From contig CAMALN010000118.1 of assembly GCA_945836565.1 (NCBI GenBank), positions 1-5,842 on the forward strand: 5,842 nucleotides of DNA, given 5' to 3'. The notes beneath the pieces were generated by a model. It saw nothing but the letters and a program-made list of their open reading frames with translations. It was not told the origin of the DNA and ran no database searches. The DNA comes from an uncultured Lachnospiraceae bacterium (lineage in GTDB: Bacteria; Bacillota; Clostridia; Lachnospirales; Lachnospiraceae). The position numbers were made by a program, and so were the translations under genes. Below, piece after piece: positions 1 to 5,776 of the stretch; the first letter of the stretch is position 1, and each line of letters opens with the position of its first letter.

Positions 1-14
1 GAGAGGTATATGTA

Positions 15-902
15 ATGGCAAATTATGTACTAAGCTGTTGTTCAACTGCTGATTTATCAGAAGAGCATTTCCAAAAAAGAGATATAAAGTATGTCTGTTT
101 CCACTATGAGATAGATGGCACCGAATATATGGATGACCTCGGAAAGTCCCTTAACTTCGATGCTTTCTATAAAAAGATGGCCGAGGGTGCTATGACCAAA
201 ACCTCACAGGTAAATGTGGATGAATATATGGAATATTTTGAACCATTCTTAAAGGATGGCAAGGATATACTTCATCTCACACTTTCAAGCGGAATATCCG
301 GAACCTATAATTCTGCTGTAATTGCAAAAAATGAGCTGGAAGAAAAATATCCGGACAGAAAAATATATGTCATAGATTCACTCGCGGCTTCTTCAGGCTA
401 TGGACTTCTTATGGATAAGCTGGCAGATAAGCGTGATGAAGGCATGAGCATAGACGAGCTTGCAAAATGGACTCAAGAGCATTTGTTAGAACTCAATCAC
501 TGGTTTTTCACCTCAGACCTCACATATCTGATACGAGGCGGTCGTGTATCAAAGGTATCCGGCTTCATCGGAAGTATGCTCAATATCTGTCCATTACTGA
601 ACGTTTCCTTTGAAGGAAAGCTTATACCACGCTACAAGATACGAACAAAGAAAAAGGTTATACGAGCTACCGTAGACAAAATGGAGGAGCTCGCATATAA
701 TGGACTTGAGTATTCCGACAAGGTATATATCTCAAACTCAGCCTGCTATGAGGATGCAAGAGAGGTTGCTGATATGATAGAAGCACGTTTTCCAAAGCTT
801 AAGGGTAAGGTTGAGATATATTCTATAGGAACTACAATAGGAAGCCATACCGGTCCGGGAACTGTAGCTCTCTTCTTCTGGGGTAAGAAAAGAGAAGACT
901 AA
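15..902 (+). CDS. DegV family protein (fatty-acid-binding, FakB-like)
   Basis: DegV proteins bind one long-chain fatty acid in a buried tunnel. The characterised FakB members present it to the kinase FakA for phosphorylation and entry into phospholipid synthesis. The 295-residue length is normal for the family. Visible landmarks are STADL at 10-14, the TSQ motif at 63-65 whose Thr/Ser contact the carboxylate in FakB structures, SSGISGTYNSA at 91-101, VIDSLAASSG at 119-128, LIRGGRVSK at 172-180 and the C-terminal IGTTIGSHTGPGT at 271-283. There is no signal peptide or membrane segment, so it should be cytosolic. The start at 15 has GAGAGG at 1-6, 8 bases upstream. It is the first visible gene of a run with the phosphodiesterase (27 bp gap) and proC. 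The family call is secure. A FakB role is inference, since no FakA is in view and many Firmicutes carry several DegV paralogues of unknown ligand. Confidence 0.93.
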   Translation: MANYVLSCCSTADLSEEHFQKRDIKYVCFHYEIDGTEYMDDLGKSLNFDAFYKKMAEGAMTKTSQVNVDEYMEYFEPFLKDGKDILHLTLSSGISGTYNSAVIAKNELEEKYPDRKIYVIDSLAASSGYGLLMDKLADKRDEGMSIDELAKWTQEHLLELNHWFFTSDLTYLIRGGRVSKVSGFIGSMLNICPLLNVSFEGKLIPRYKIRTKKKVIRATVDKMEELAYNGLEYSDKVYISNSACYEDAREVADMIEARFPKLKGKVEIYSIGTTIGSHTGPGTVALFFWGKKRED

Positions 903-915
903 AACTTTGACACAA

Positions 916-924
916 AGAGGGGTG
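916..924 (+). promoter_or_regulatory. Ribosome binding site of the phosphodiesterase gene
   Basis: AGAGGGGTG lies 5 bases before the ATG at 930. Its GGTGAT continuation matches the anti-Shine-Dalgarno end of 16S rRNA. It supports the ATG at 930 as the start and a separate initiation site rather than read-in from the gene upstream. Confidence 0.7.
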
Positions 925-929
925 ATTAT

Positions 930-1637
930 ATGTTACCTGATGTTATCGCACATCGTGGAGCTTCTGCTCTTTCAAAACATGAAAATACATTAGATTCCTT
1001 TGCACTTGCAATAGATATAGGTGCTGATTATGTTGAGTTTGATATCAGAAGAACAAAAGACAAAAAGCTTATCGTAGTACACGATGCAGGACTGGGAAGC
1101 TGTATGTACAAGGATATGACATACGAGGAAATCTGTGACATGACAGCTCCGCTTGGTTATACCATTCCTCTTTTGATAGATGTATTGAAGCTTTGTCAGG
1201 GCAAGGTAAAGCTCGATATTGAGCTCAAGGAAGCAGGCTATGAAAAGCAGATTATCATGATGGTTCGTGAGATGTACCATTACGAGGACTTTATGATGAA
1301 GTCCTTCATGGATACTGCGGTTGCGAGAATAAAGGCTATAGACAAAAATATTAAAGCCGGTCTTTTAATCGGTATACCAAAGGGTGATTTCAAGAGACGC
1401 ATGAACGAATATTTCCCTGAGCGTCGTCTTAAAGCCTGCAATGCAGACTTTGTATCTCCGCACTATTCCATAGCAACAAAGGAATTTGTAATGCGTATGC
1501 ATCTACACAAAAAGAAGGTGTATGTATGGACAGTAAATGGCATAACCGAGCTAAACAAATATATGCATCGTCACATAGACGGAGTGATAACCGATATGCC
1601 GGATGCCGGAGTTTATATCAAACGAGAGCTTGCATAA
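930..1637 (+). CDS. Glycerophosphodiester phosphodiesterase (GDPD family)
   Basis: Predicted to hydrolyse glycerophosphodiesters, the deacylated phospholipid headgroups, to sn-glycerol-3-phosphate and an alcohol. The fold is a TIM barrel with a bound divalent metal. The 235 residues span the whole catalytic domain: HRGA at 8-11 (His8 general acid/base, Arg9), ENT at 18-20, VEFDIR at 35-40 (Glu36 and Asp38 as metal ligands), HD at 51-52 (second catalytic His), DIELK at 96-100 (Glu98 metal ligand), VWTVN at 199-203 and DGVITDMP at 217-224. All key residues are present. The protein is short, with no signal peptide, no membrane domain and no extension, so it resembles the cytosolic UgpQ-type enzymes rather than secreted GlpQ. 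It sits between the DegV gene (27 bp upstream) and proC (32 bp downstream), so co-transcription is likely. The pairing with a fatty-acid carrier hints at lipid turnover, but that is inference. The exact substrate cannot be read from the sequence. Confidence 0.93.
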   Translation: MLPDVIAHRGASALSKHENTLDSFALAIDIGADYVEFDIRRTKDKKLIVVHDAGLGSCMYKDMTYEEICDMTAPLGYTIPLLIDVLKLCQGKVKLDIELKEAGYEKQIIMMVREMYHYEDFMMKSFMDTAVARIKAIDKNIKAGLLIGIPKGDFKRRMNEYFPERRLKACNADFVSPHYSIATKEFVMRMHLHKKKVYVWTVNGITELNKYMHRHIDGVITDMPDAGVYIKRELA

Positions 1638-1656
1638 ATATCTGAAACAACACATT

Positions 1657-1661
1657 GGAGG
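1657..1661 (+). promoter_or_regulatory. Ribosome binding site that fixes the proC start
   Basis: GGAGG sits 8 bases before the ATG at 1670. A longer in-frame TTG start at 1655 would put this site inside the coding sequence and add five residues before the nucleotide-binding strand, so the ATG at 1670 is preferred. Confidence 0.85.
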
Positions 1662-1669
1662 ATAAACAT

Positions 1670-2470
1670 ATGAAATACAAGATTGGATTTATAGGATGCG
1701 GAAATATGGCACAGGCCATCATAGGCGGACTCATCAGCAATGCAGGTATAAAGCCTGTGGATATTATAGCTGCTGATGCAAATGAAGCTGCTGTCAAAAA
1801 GGCTGCTGAGGCATATAAGATATGCGAGACAACCAACAATAGTGCTGCGGCAGTAGACTCAGAGGTGCTTTTCCTCTCTGTAAAGCCTCAGTTTTATGAA
1901 ACAGTTATCAAAGAGATAAGGGATATCCTGCCAAAGAATCAGCTTATAATCACAATCGCACCGGGAAAAACTCTTGACTGGCTTGGTGAGCGACTTGGCG
2001 ATGACAAGAAGATTATCCGTACTATGCCGAACACACCTGCTTTAGTCGGTGAGGGAATAACGGGCGTATGTAAGAATGCAAATGTTACAGACACTGAATT
2101 CACCTATGCTATGTCGTTGCTCGGAAGCTTTGGGTTGGCAGAGGCAGTTCCTGAACACCTTATGGACGCAGTAGTATCTGTAAGCGGAAGCTCTCCTGCA
2201 TATGTGTTTATGTTCATCGAAGCTATGGCAGATGCTGCCGTTGCCGACGGTATGCCTCGTGCTCAGGCATATAGATTCGCTGCTCAGGCGGTCCTCGGAA
2301 GTGCCAAGATGGTATTGGAGACAGGCAAGCATCCCGGCGAATTAAAGGATATGGTGTGTTCTCCTGCAGGAACTACTATAGAGGCAGTAAGAGTACTTGA
2401 GGAAAGGGGATTTAGAAGCGCCGTTATGGAAGCTATGAAGGCTTGTACAAACAAGTGTCGCGGTGTATAG
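1670..2470 (+). CDS. proC: Pyrroline-5-carboxylate reductase
   Basis: Catalyses the last step of proline synthesis: NAD(P)H-dependent reduction of 1-pyrroline-5-carboxylate to L-proline, in the cytoplasm. From the ATG at 1670 the protein has 266 residues, the usual length. The N-terminal Rossmann domain opens with GFIGCGNMAQAI at 6-17. VKPQ at 71-74, RTMPNTPALVGEG at 117-129 and SGSSPAY at 172-178 are family hallmarks. The C-terminal dimerisation domain carries the P5CR signature around 227-240 (DMVCSPAGTTIEAV), whose Thr binds substrate. Nothing is truncated or substituted. It is the last gene of the plus-strand run, and a strong terminator begins 24 bases after the stop. proA and proB are not in view. 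Its link to the two lipid-related genes upstream is positional only. Confidence 0.97.
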   Translation: MKYKIGFIGCGNMAQAIIGGLISNAGIKPVDIIAADANEAAVKKAAEAYKICETTNNSAAAVDSEVLFLSVKPQFYETVIKEIRDILPKNQLIITIAPGKTLDWLGERLGDDKKIIRTMPNTPALVGEGITGVCKNANVTDTEFTYAMSLLGSFGLAEAVPEHLMDAVVSVSGSSPAYVFMFIEAMADAAVADGMPRAQAYRFAAQAVLGSAKMVLETGKHPGELKDMVCSPAGTTIEAVRVLEERGFRSAVMEAMKACTNKCRGV

Positions 2471-2493
2471 AATAAAAACAGAATAGACAGACT

Positions 2494-2526
2494 AAAAAAG
2501 AGACTGCACAAAACAGTCTCTTTTTT
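2494..2526. terminator. Bidirectional intrinsic terminator between proC and the histone-like gene
   Basis: A perfect 13-bp inverted repeat: AAAAAAGAGACTG at 2494-2506 and CAGTCTCTTTTTT at 2514-2526, with a 7-base loop. The stem ends in a T-run on the plus strand (2521-2526) and, by symmetry, on the minus strand (2499-2494). It lies in the 74-bp gap between the convergent proC and histone-like genes and can end both transcripts. The remainder of the gap holds nothing else recognisable. Confidence 0.92.
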
Positions 2527-2544
2527 GATTACTATAATGTCTGA

Positions 2545-2997
2545 TTATAAATCAAATGATCCGTTGTCGCCATCAGCTGTGTAGTAAACCTTGTTAGTCT
2601 CCGGCTGATAATATACATTAAGAGTCTTGATTGACTTCTTGCCGCTAAGCTCAGCTGCCTTAGCAACTAACTCAGATACTGCAATCTGTCCTCCATTATA
2701 CTCTACAAATACGTTCTCAGTTGTCTTAGCAGGTGCTGCCTTCTTTGCAGGTGCCTTCTTAGCTGGCTCTGCCTTCTTTGCCGGAGCTGCTGCCTTCTTT
2801 GCTGGAGCTGCTGCCTTCTTTGCTGGAGCTGCTGCCTTCTTTGCTGGCTCCTCCTTCTTAGCTGGCTCTGCCTTCTTTGCAGGTGCTGCCTTCTTTGCTG
2901 GAGCTGCTGCCTTAGCTGGCTCTGCCTTCTTCTCCTCTGCTGCGTTAGCTGCAACCTTTGCCATAGTCTCTGCTACTGTAGCCTTCTTAATTGCCAT
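2545..2997 (-). CDS. Histone H1-like PAKK-repeat protein with DUF6465-type C-terminal domain
   Basis: A 150-residue protein in three parts. Residues 1-26 form a short, probably helical N-terminus. Residues 27-92 carry eleven PAK units (nine PAKK, one PAKA, one PAKT) spaced 5 to 7 residues apart and linked by Ala and Glu. Residues about 95-150 form a small compact domain with VFVEYNGGQIAV, KSIKTLNVYYQPETNKVYY and an acidic tail ADGDNGSFDL. There are 30 Lys and 44 Ala and no Arg, Cys, His or Trp. The repeat resembles the disordered tails of histone H1, mycobacterial HupB and chlamydial or Bordetella H1-like proteins, so nucleic-acid binding is a reasonable inference. The end domain matches what I recall of DUF6465, which has no known function. 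The start has GGAGG at 3006-3010 with an 8-base spacer. It has its own predicted promoter and shares the 2494-2526 terminator. No signal peptide is seen, so it should be cytoplasmic. Confidence 0.85.
   Translation of the reverse strand: MAIKKATVAETMAKVAANAAEEKKAEPAKAAAPAKKAAPAKKAEPAKKEEPAKKAAAPAKKAAAPAKKAAAPAKKAEPAKKAPAKKAAPAKTTENVFVEYNGGQIAVSELVAKAAELSGKKSIKTLNVYYQPETNKVYYTADGDNGSFDL
2780..2842. repeat. Three tandem 21-bp repeats inside the histone-like gene
   Basis: Units lie at 2780-2800, 2801-2821 and 2822-2842. The second and third are identical and the first differs at one base (C for T at its third position). Each unit encodes one seven-residue AAAPAKK-type block on the minus strand. 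Shorter, diverged copies of the same PAKK codon block continue on both sides across about 2725-2919. The length is a multiple of three, so gain or loss of a unit would keep the frame. Confidence 0.93.
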
Positions 2998-3005
2998 TTC
3001 AAATT

Positions 3006-3010
3006 CCTCC
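3006..3010 (-). promoter_or_regulatory. Ribosome binding site of the histone-like gene
   Basis: GGAGG on the minus strand, 8 bases before the ATG at 2997. It is a consensus site with ideal spacing, which fits a well-translated protein. Confidence 0.85.
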
Positions 3011-3071
3011 GTAATTCATATAATAATATGTATTGTTAACTCACATGATGTCATTCTCTCAAGCAAGTTAA

Positions 3072-3100
3072 ATGATAGTCTCTTTTTACACACTTTTCAA
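3072..3100 (-). promoter_or_regulatory. Predicted sigma-A promoter of the histone-like gene
   Basis: On the minus strand, TTGAAA (3100-3095) is followed by a 17-base spacer and TATCAT (3077-3072). Each box differs from consensus at one position (TTGACA, TATAAT). Transcription would start near 3065, giving a leader of about 67 bases. This is the best match in the 200-bp gap (2998-3197) between murF and the histone-like gene; no other gene is seen there. Confidence 0.55.
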
Positions 3101-3197
3101 GATATTTGATAATTTTTTACCTATTTAACAATGAATTCAAGCATTAGTCTGTTTTCTATGACAAAATGCACAATAAACAGAGTGTATATTAAGCATA

Positions 3198-4562
3198 TTA
3201 TCCCATTATGGTATTCACTATCTCGTTTAAGTGCATTCCGTTTGAACCCTTTAAGAGCACTATATCCTCCGGCTTCATATCAGCCAGCAGGAACAAGCCT
3301 ACTTCTGTATTATCCTTAAGATGACAGCATTCAATGTTATTGTTTCCCTCTTTTACAACCTTCATTATATGCTGTGCCAAATCACCCACTACAATCAGTT
3401 TATCTATATCCTTATCCAGAATATATCTGCCGACCTCCTCGTGATACTGCACACTGTTTTCACCCAGCTCAAACATATCTCCTAATACAAGAAACTTTTT
3501 ACCATCTGTTTTTATATCCGAGAGTACATCTATAGCTGATTTCATCGAATCAGGACTGGCATTATAGGTGTCATCAATTATAGTGTATCTTCCGGGTACA
3601 ACATGCATCCTGAGTCTGAGTCCTCTGAAATCAGCAAACGAAGCTGCCGCCTTCTCAACATCAAGTCCCATATAATCAACTATCGCCAATGCTACTAATG
3701 AATTAAGTACATTATGTCTTCCGAGTGAATTGAGCAATACACTTACTTTCTTATCACCATGAACATAATCATATGCGTATCTGTAACCATCCTGATGTAT
3801 GTTTTCCGCTCTGTAATCACACCACTCTTCAGTACCATAATAAAACGTCTTATCTATAACCGGTGTATCCTTAATCTCAGCAAGCATCTTATCATCACCA
3901 CATAAGAACAGTGCTCCGTCAGGATTCATATGATTCACTATAGAAAGCTTCTCTCTTCTGATATTCTCCTGAGTCTTTAGATACTCGATATGCGCCACAC
4001 CGATAACAGTTACAACACAGATATCCGGTCTTACCAGATATGACAATCTGTCCATCTGTCCCGGCTCACTCATACCCATCTCAATTACCGAGACCTTCGC
4101 TTTCTGGTCCACTCCGGATAAGGTTATAGGTACGCCAACCTGAGAGTTAAGATTTCCCTTTGTATGATACACATCAATACAGCTGGCAAGTGCATGACTT
4201 ATCATCTCTCTTGTTGTAGTCTTACCTACACTTCCGGTAACTCCTATAAATGGCATCTCACATCTGTCTCTCATCATCCTGCCTATCTGCTGAAGAGCCA
4301 CCAGTGTATCATCAACTCTTATATACGGCTTATCCGCCTTAATCTCATCATGCTCTGAAGTCAAGGTAGCAGCCGCCTTTGTTAGTACATCCTCAATAAA
4401 TACGTGTGCATCATTTCTCTCTCCAATCAAAGGTATGAAGATATCTCCCTCCTTTGCCGTACGTGAATCTGTGCACACATTCAATATAGGTGTAGCCTCA
4501 TCACCGCAAAGCAATCTTCCGCCGGTTGCTTCCACTATATCTTTTACACAAACATTTACCAT
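3198..4562 (-). CDS. murF: UDP-N-acetylmuramoyl-tripeptide--D-alanyl-D-alanine ligase
   Basis: ATP-dependent cytoplasmic ligase that adds D-Ala-D-Ala to the UDP-MurNAc-tripeptide, completing the peptidoglycan precursor pentapeptide. The 454 residues match the family length. Order seen: N-terminal UDP-binding domain (about 1-100, with CTDSRTAKEGDIFIPL at 30-45), the P-loop GVTGSVGKTT at 107-116 (Lys114), NLNSQVGVPITL at 137-148, EMGM at 161-164, the GVAHIE loop at 188-193, GRHNVLNSLVALAI at 281-294, DDTYNASPDSM at 330-340 and VLGDMFELG at 359-367 in the C-terminal domain. The DDTYNASP and EMGM motifs favour MurF over MurE or MurC. Near the end the usual KGSR reads KGSN (438-441). AGGGAG at 4569-4574 lies 6 bases before the ATG. 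It follows the DJ-1 gene by 21 bp and is probably co-transcribed. No other cell-wall cluster gene is in view, so this is a stand-alone murF locus; a second copy elsewhere cannot be excluded. Confidence 0.95.
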   Translation of the reverse strand: MVNVCVKDIVEATGGRLLCGDEATPILNVCTDSRTAKEGDIFIPLIGERNDAHVFIEDVLTKAAATLTSEHDEIKADKPYIRVDDTLVALQQIGRMMRDRCEMPFIGVTGSVGKTTTREMISHALASCIDVYHTKGNLNSQVGVPITLSGVDQKAKVSVIEMGMSEPGQMDRLSYLVRPDICVVTVIGVAHIEYLKTQENIRREKLSIVNHMNPDGALFLCGDDKMLAEIKDTPVIDKTFYYGTEEWCDYRAENIHQDGYRYAYDYVHGDKKVSVLLNSLGRHNVLNSLVALAIVDYMGLDVEKAAASFADFRGLRLRMHVVPGRYTIIDDTYNASPDSMKSAIDVLSDIKTDGKKFLVLGDMFELGENSVQYHEEVGRYILDKDIDKLIVVGDLAQHIMKVVKEGNNNIECCHLKDNTEVGLFLLADMKPEDIVLLKGSNGMHLNEIVNTIMG

Positions 4563-4583
4563 ATCCTACTCCCTGATATCATA

Positions 4584-5132
4584 TTATCTATATACAATCT
4601 TTGTAGCAAGTGCATCTGCCTTTTCCTGTCCGGCAAGTATAGCTGTAAGTGTAAGTGCAAAATCTATTGCAGTACCAAGTCCTCTGCTGGTAATAAATCT
4701 TCCATCTACGGATACACTGTCTGTACATACCTTGGCATCTATAAGTTCATCCTCCATACCCGGATAGCAGCAAGCCTTCTTGTCCTTCAAAAGACCGAGC
4801 TTACCATATATGGTAGGCGCTGCACAAATAGCCGCCAGGTATTTTCCGTCAAGCTCATTATACTTATATATTATGTCACATAGTGCCTGATTGCTAAGAA
4901 GATTTGGTACCCCCGGTATACCGCCCGGTAACACAAGCATATCCGCGCTCTCATCGACCTCATCCAAAAGCATATCCATCTTAATTGTCACATCGTGGCT
5001 GCTTGTAACCATAATATCACCTGTAGTTGAAACCATCTTTATCTCAACTCCGGCTCTTCTTAAAATATCAACCACAGTAAGTGCTTCTACTTCCTCTGTT
5101 CCATTTGCAAAAAATATATATGCCTTAGACAT
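4584..5132 (-). CDS. DJ-1/PfpI family protein (DJ-1 subfamily)
   Basis: A 182-residue single-domain member of the DJ-1/ThiJ/PfpI superfamily with a flavodoxin-like fold. Proteins close to it (human DJ-1, E. coli YajL) are reported as glyoxalase III or protein/nucleotide deglycases and oxidative-stress proteins; the deglycase claim is disputed. Visible motifs are NGTEEVEA at 10-17 (Glu16 matches Glu18 of DJ-1), LPGGIPG at 68-74, AAICAAPT at 100-107 with nucleophile Cys103 on the elbow, CYPGMED at 122-128 (Tyr where human DJ-1 has His126, common in bacteria) and ITSRGLGTAIDFAL at 147-160. The ATG at 5132 is preferred to the in-frame ATG at 5156, because AAAGGAGG lies 8 bases before it and the fold starts at once. 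Older databases call such proteins thiazole monophosphate synthesis proteins, which is not supported. It leads the murF transcript, with a predicted promoter at 5200-5228. Confidence 0.92.
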   Translation of the reverse strand: MSKAYIFFANGTEEVEALTVVDILRRAGVEIKMVSTTGDIMVTSSHDVTIKMDMLLDEVDESADMLVLPGGIPGVPNLLSNQALCDIIYKYNELDGKYLAAICAAPTIYGKLGLLKDKKACCYPGMEDELIDAKVCTDSVSVDGRFITSRGLGTAIDFALTLTAILAGQEKADALATKIVYR

Positions 5133-5140
5133 CTTTTCAT

Positions 5141-5148
5141 CCTCCTTT
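5141..5148 (-). promoter_or_regulatory. Ribosome binding site that fixes the DJ-1 start
   Basis: AAAGGAGG on the minus strand, 8 bases before the ATG at 5132. The longer reading from 5156 would place this site within the coding region and add a charged eight-residue leader, so 5132 is preferred. Confidence 0.85.
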
Positions 5149-5180
5149 GTCTGCATTACTAATATCGACTTTTAATAACA

Positions 5181-5209
5181 TTTACATACAATCGCTTGTA
5201 GTATATAAT
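5181..5209 (+). promoter_or_regulatory. Predicted sigma-A promoter of the CYTH gene
   Basis: TTTACA (5181-5186), a 17-base spacer and a perfect TATAAT (5204-5209). The expected start is near 5216, with a leader of about 39 bases before the ATG at 5255. It is the closest match to consensus in the window and interleaves with the divergent DJ-1/murF promoter. Confidence 0.72.
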
Positions 5210-5228
5210 ATCTTCATAATTTCTTCAA
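5200..5228 (-). promoter_or_regulatory. Predicted sigma-A promoter of the DJ-1/murF transcript
   Basis: On the minus strand, TTGAAG (5228-5223), a 17-base spacer and TATACT (5205-5200). The expected start is near 5193, with a leader of about 60 bases. Its -10 box shares two base pairs with the -10 box of the oppositely directed CYTH promoter. Confidence 0.65.
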
Positions 5229-5242
5229 CCTTAAAACTAAAC

Positions 5243-5247
5243 GGAGG
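5243..5247 (+). promoter_or_regulatory. Ribosome binding site that fixes the CYTH start
   Basis: GGAGG, 7 bases before the ATG at 5255. The reading frame is open further upstream to 5147, but that extension crosses both promoters, while the protein from 5255 begins exactly with the family's N-terminal motif. Confidence 0.87.
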
Positions 5248-5254
5248 ATATTCT

Positions 5255-5776
5255 ATGGAGATAGAGAGAAAATTCTTACCTGCCAGACTTCCGGATAATC
5301 TGGGAAGCTATGAACATGTTGAGCTTGAGCAGGGCTATATAAGCACTATGCCGGTAATCCGTATAAGAAAAAAATCATCTTCAAAGGGTGAAGCCCATAT
5401 ACTAACAGTCAAATCAAACGGAATGATGTCAAGACAGGAATACGAGCTTGAAATAAGTGCAGATGAGTACAGCAATCTCCTTCATAAGGTCGACGGTAAC
5501 ATCATCAAAAAGACTCGATATATGATACCCCTTTCAGACCTTGAAGCTTCCTCAAATGTTGATATATCAGGTCTTACTCTCGAGCTTGACATATTCCACG
5601 ATGCATTTGAAGGCTTAGTTCTCGCCGAAATTGAATTCCCGGACGAAAAAAACGCCCGTGATTATGTTCCCTCAGACCTTTTCAGGGAAGAAACAACCTA
5701 CGACAGACGTTTCCACAACAGCAATATGAGTTCTATGTCCGCATCAGACATAAAAGCATTTATAGAAGGGCTTTAA
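5255..5776 (+). CDS. CYTH domain protein (triphosphate tunnel metalloenzyme)
   Basis: A 173-residue single-domain member of the CYTH superfamily, which includes inorganic triphosphatases, thiamine triphosphatases and class IV adenylate cyclases. These enzymes hydrolyse or rearrange a triphosphate held inside an eight-stranded beta tunnel with Mg or Mn. The signature EIERK at 2-6 (Glu2, Glu4, Lys6) opens the protein. The alternating charged tunnel strands follow: VIRIRKK at 34-40 (Arg35, Arg37), LTVK at 50-53, EYELEI at 62-67, KKTRY at 85-89, LELDIF at 109-114 and AEIEF at 124-128 (Glu125, Glu127), then TTYDRRFHNSNM near the C-terminus. All expected charged positions are filled, so it is probably active. 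There is no CHAD domain, unlike E. coli YgiF. Short bacterial proteins of this kind most often act on tripolyphosphate, but the substrate is not readable here. It is transcribed alone, divergent from DJ-1/murF. Confidence 0.92.
   Translation: MEIERKFLPARLPDNLGSYEHVELEQGYISTMPVIRIRKKSSSKGEAHILTVKSNGMMSRQEYELEISADEYSNLLHKVDGNIIKKTRYMIPLSDLEASSNVDISGLTLELDIFHDAFEGLVLAEIEFPDEKNARDYVPSDLFREETTYDRRFHNSNMSSMSASDIKAFIEGL

Noticed and set aside
907..912. Perfect TTGACA between the DegV and phosphodiesterase genes
   Set aside because: No -10 box lies at the right distance; the position expected for it falls on the start codon of the next gene.
990..1280. Minus-strand 96-codon frame inside the phosphodiesterase gene
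   Set aside because: It overlaps a gene with all catalytic motifs intact and shows no recognisable protein features or ribosome site of its own.
2725..2919. Regular repeats as a CRISPR array
   Set aside because: The units are directly tandem, without unique spacers, and encode a continuous protein repeat.
2703..2954. Minus-strand open frame rich in Gln and Arg
   Set aside because: It is a frame-shifted reading of the same repeats, without its own ribosome site.
3036..3071. Inverted repeat TTAACT/AGTTAA in the leader of the histone-like gene
   Set aside because: The stem is only 6 bp, AT-rich and has a 24-base loop, so it is likely to be chance and not a riboswitch or operator I can support.
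2627..3109. Plus-strand open frame rich in AFFAGAA repeats that looks like a membrane protein
   Set aside because: It is the antisense of the PAKK repeat gene; the repeated codons keep several frames open. It has no ribosome site, while the minus-strand gene has a promoter, a ribosome site and a terminator.
3149..3180. Inverted repeat CTGTTT/AAACAG downstream of murF as a terminator
   Set aside because: The stem is 6 bp with a 20-base loop and there is no T-run after it on the minus strand.
5147..5254. Upstream extension of the CYTH protein by 36 residues
   Set aside because: It crosses both divergent promoters and has no ribosome site, while the ATG at 5255 has GGAGG at 7 bases and begins with the EIERK motif.
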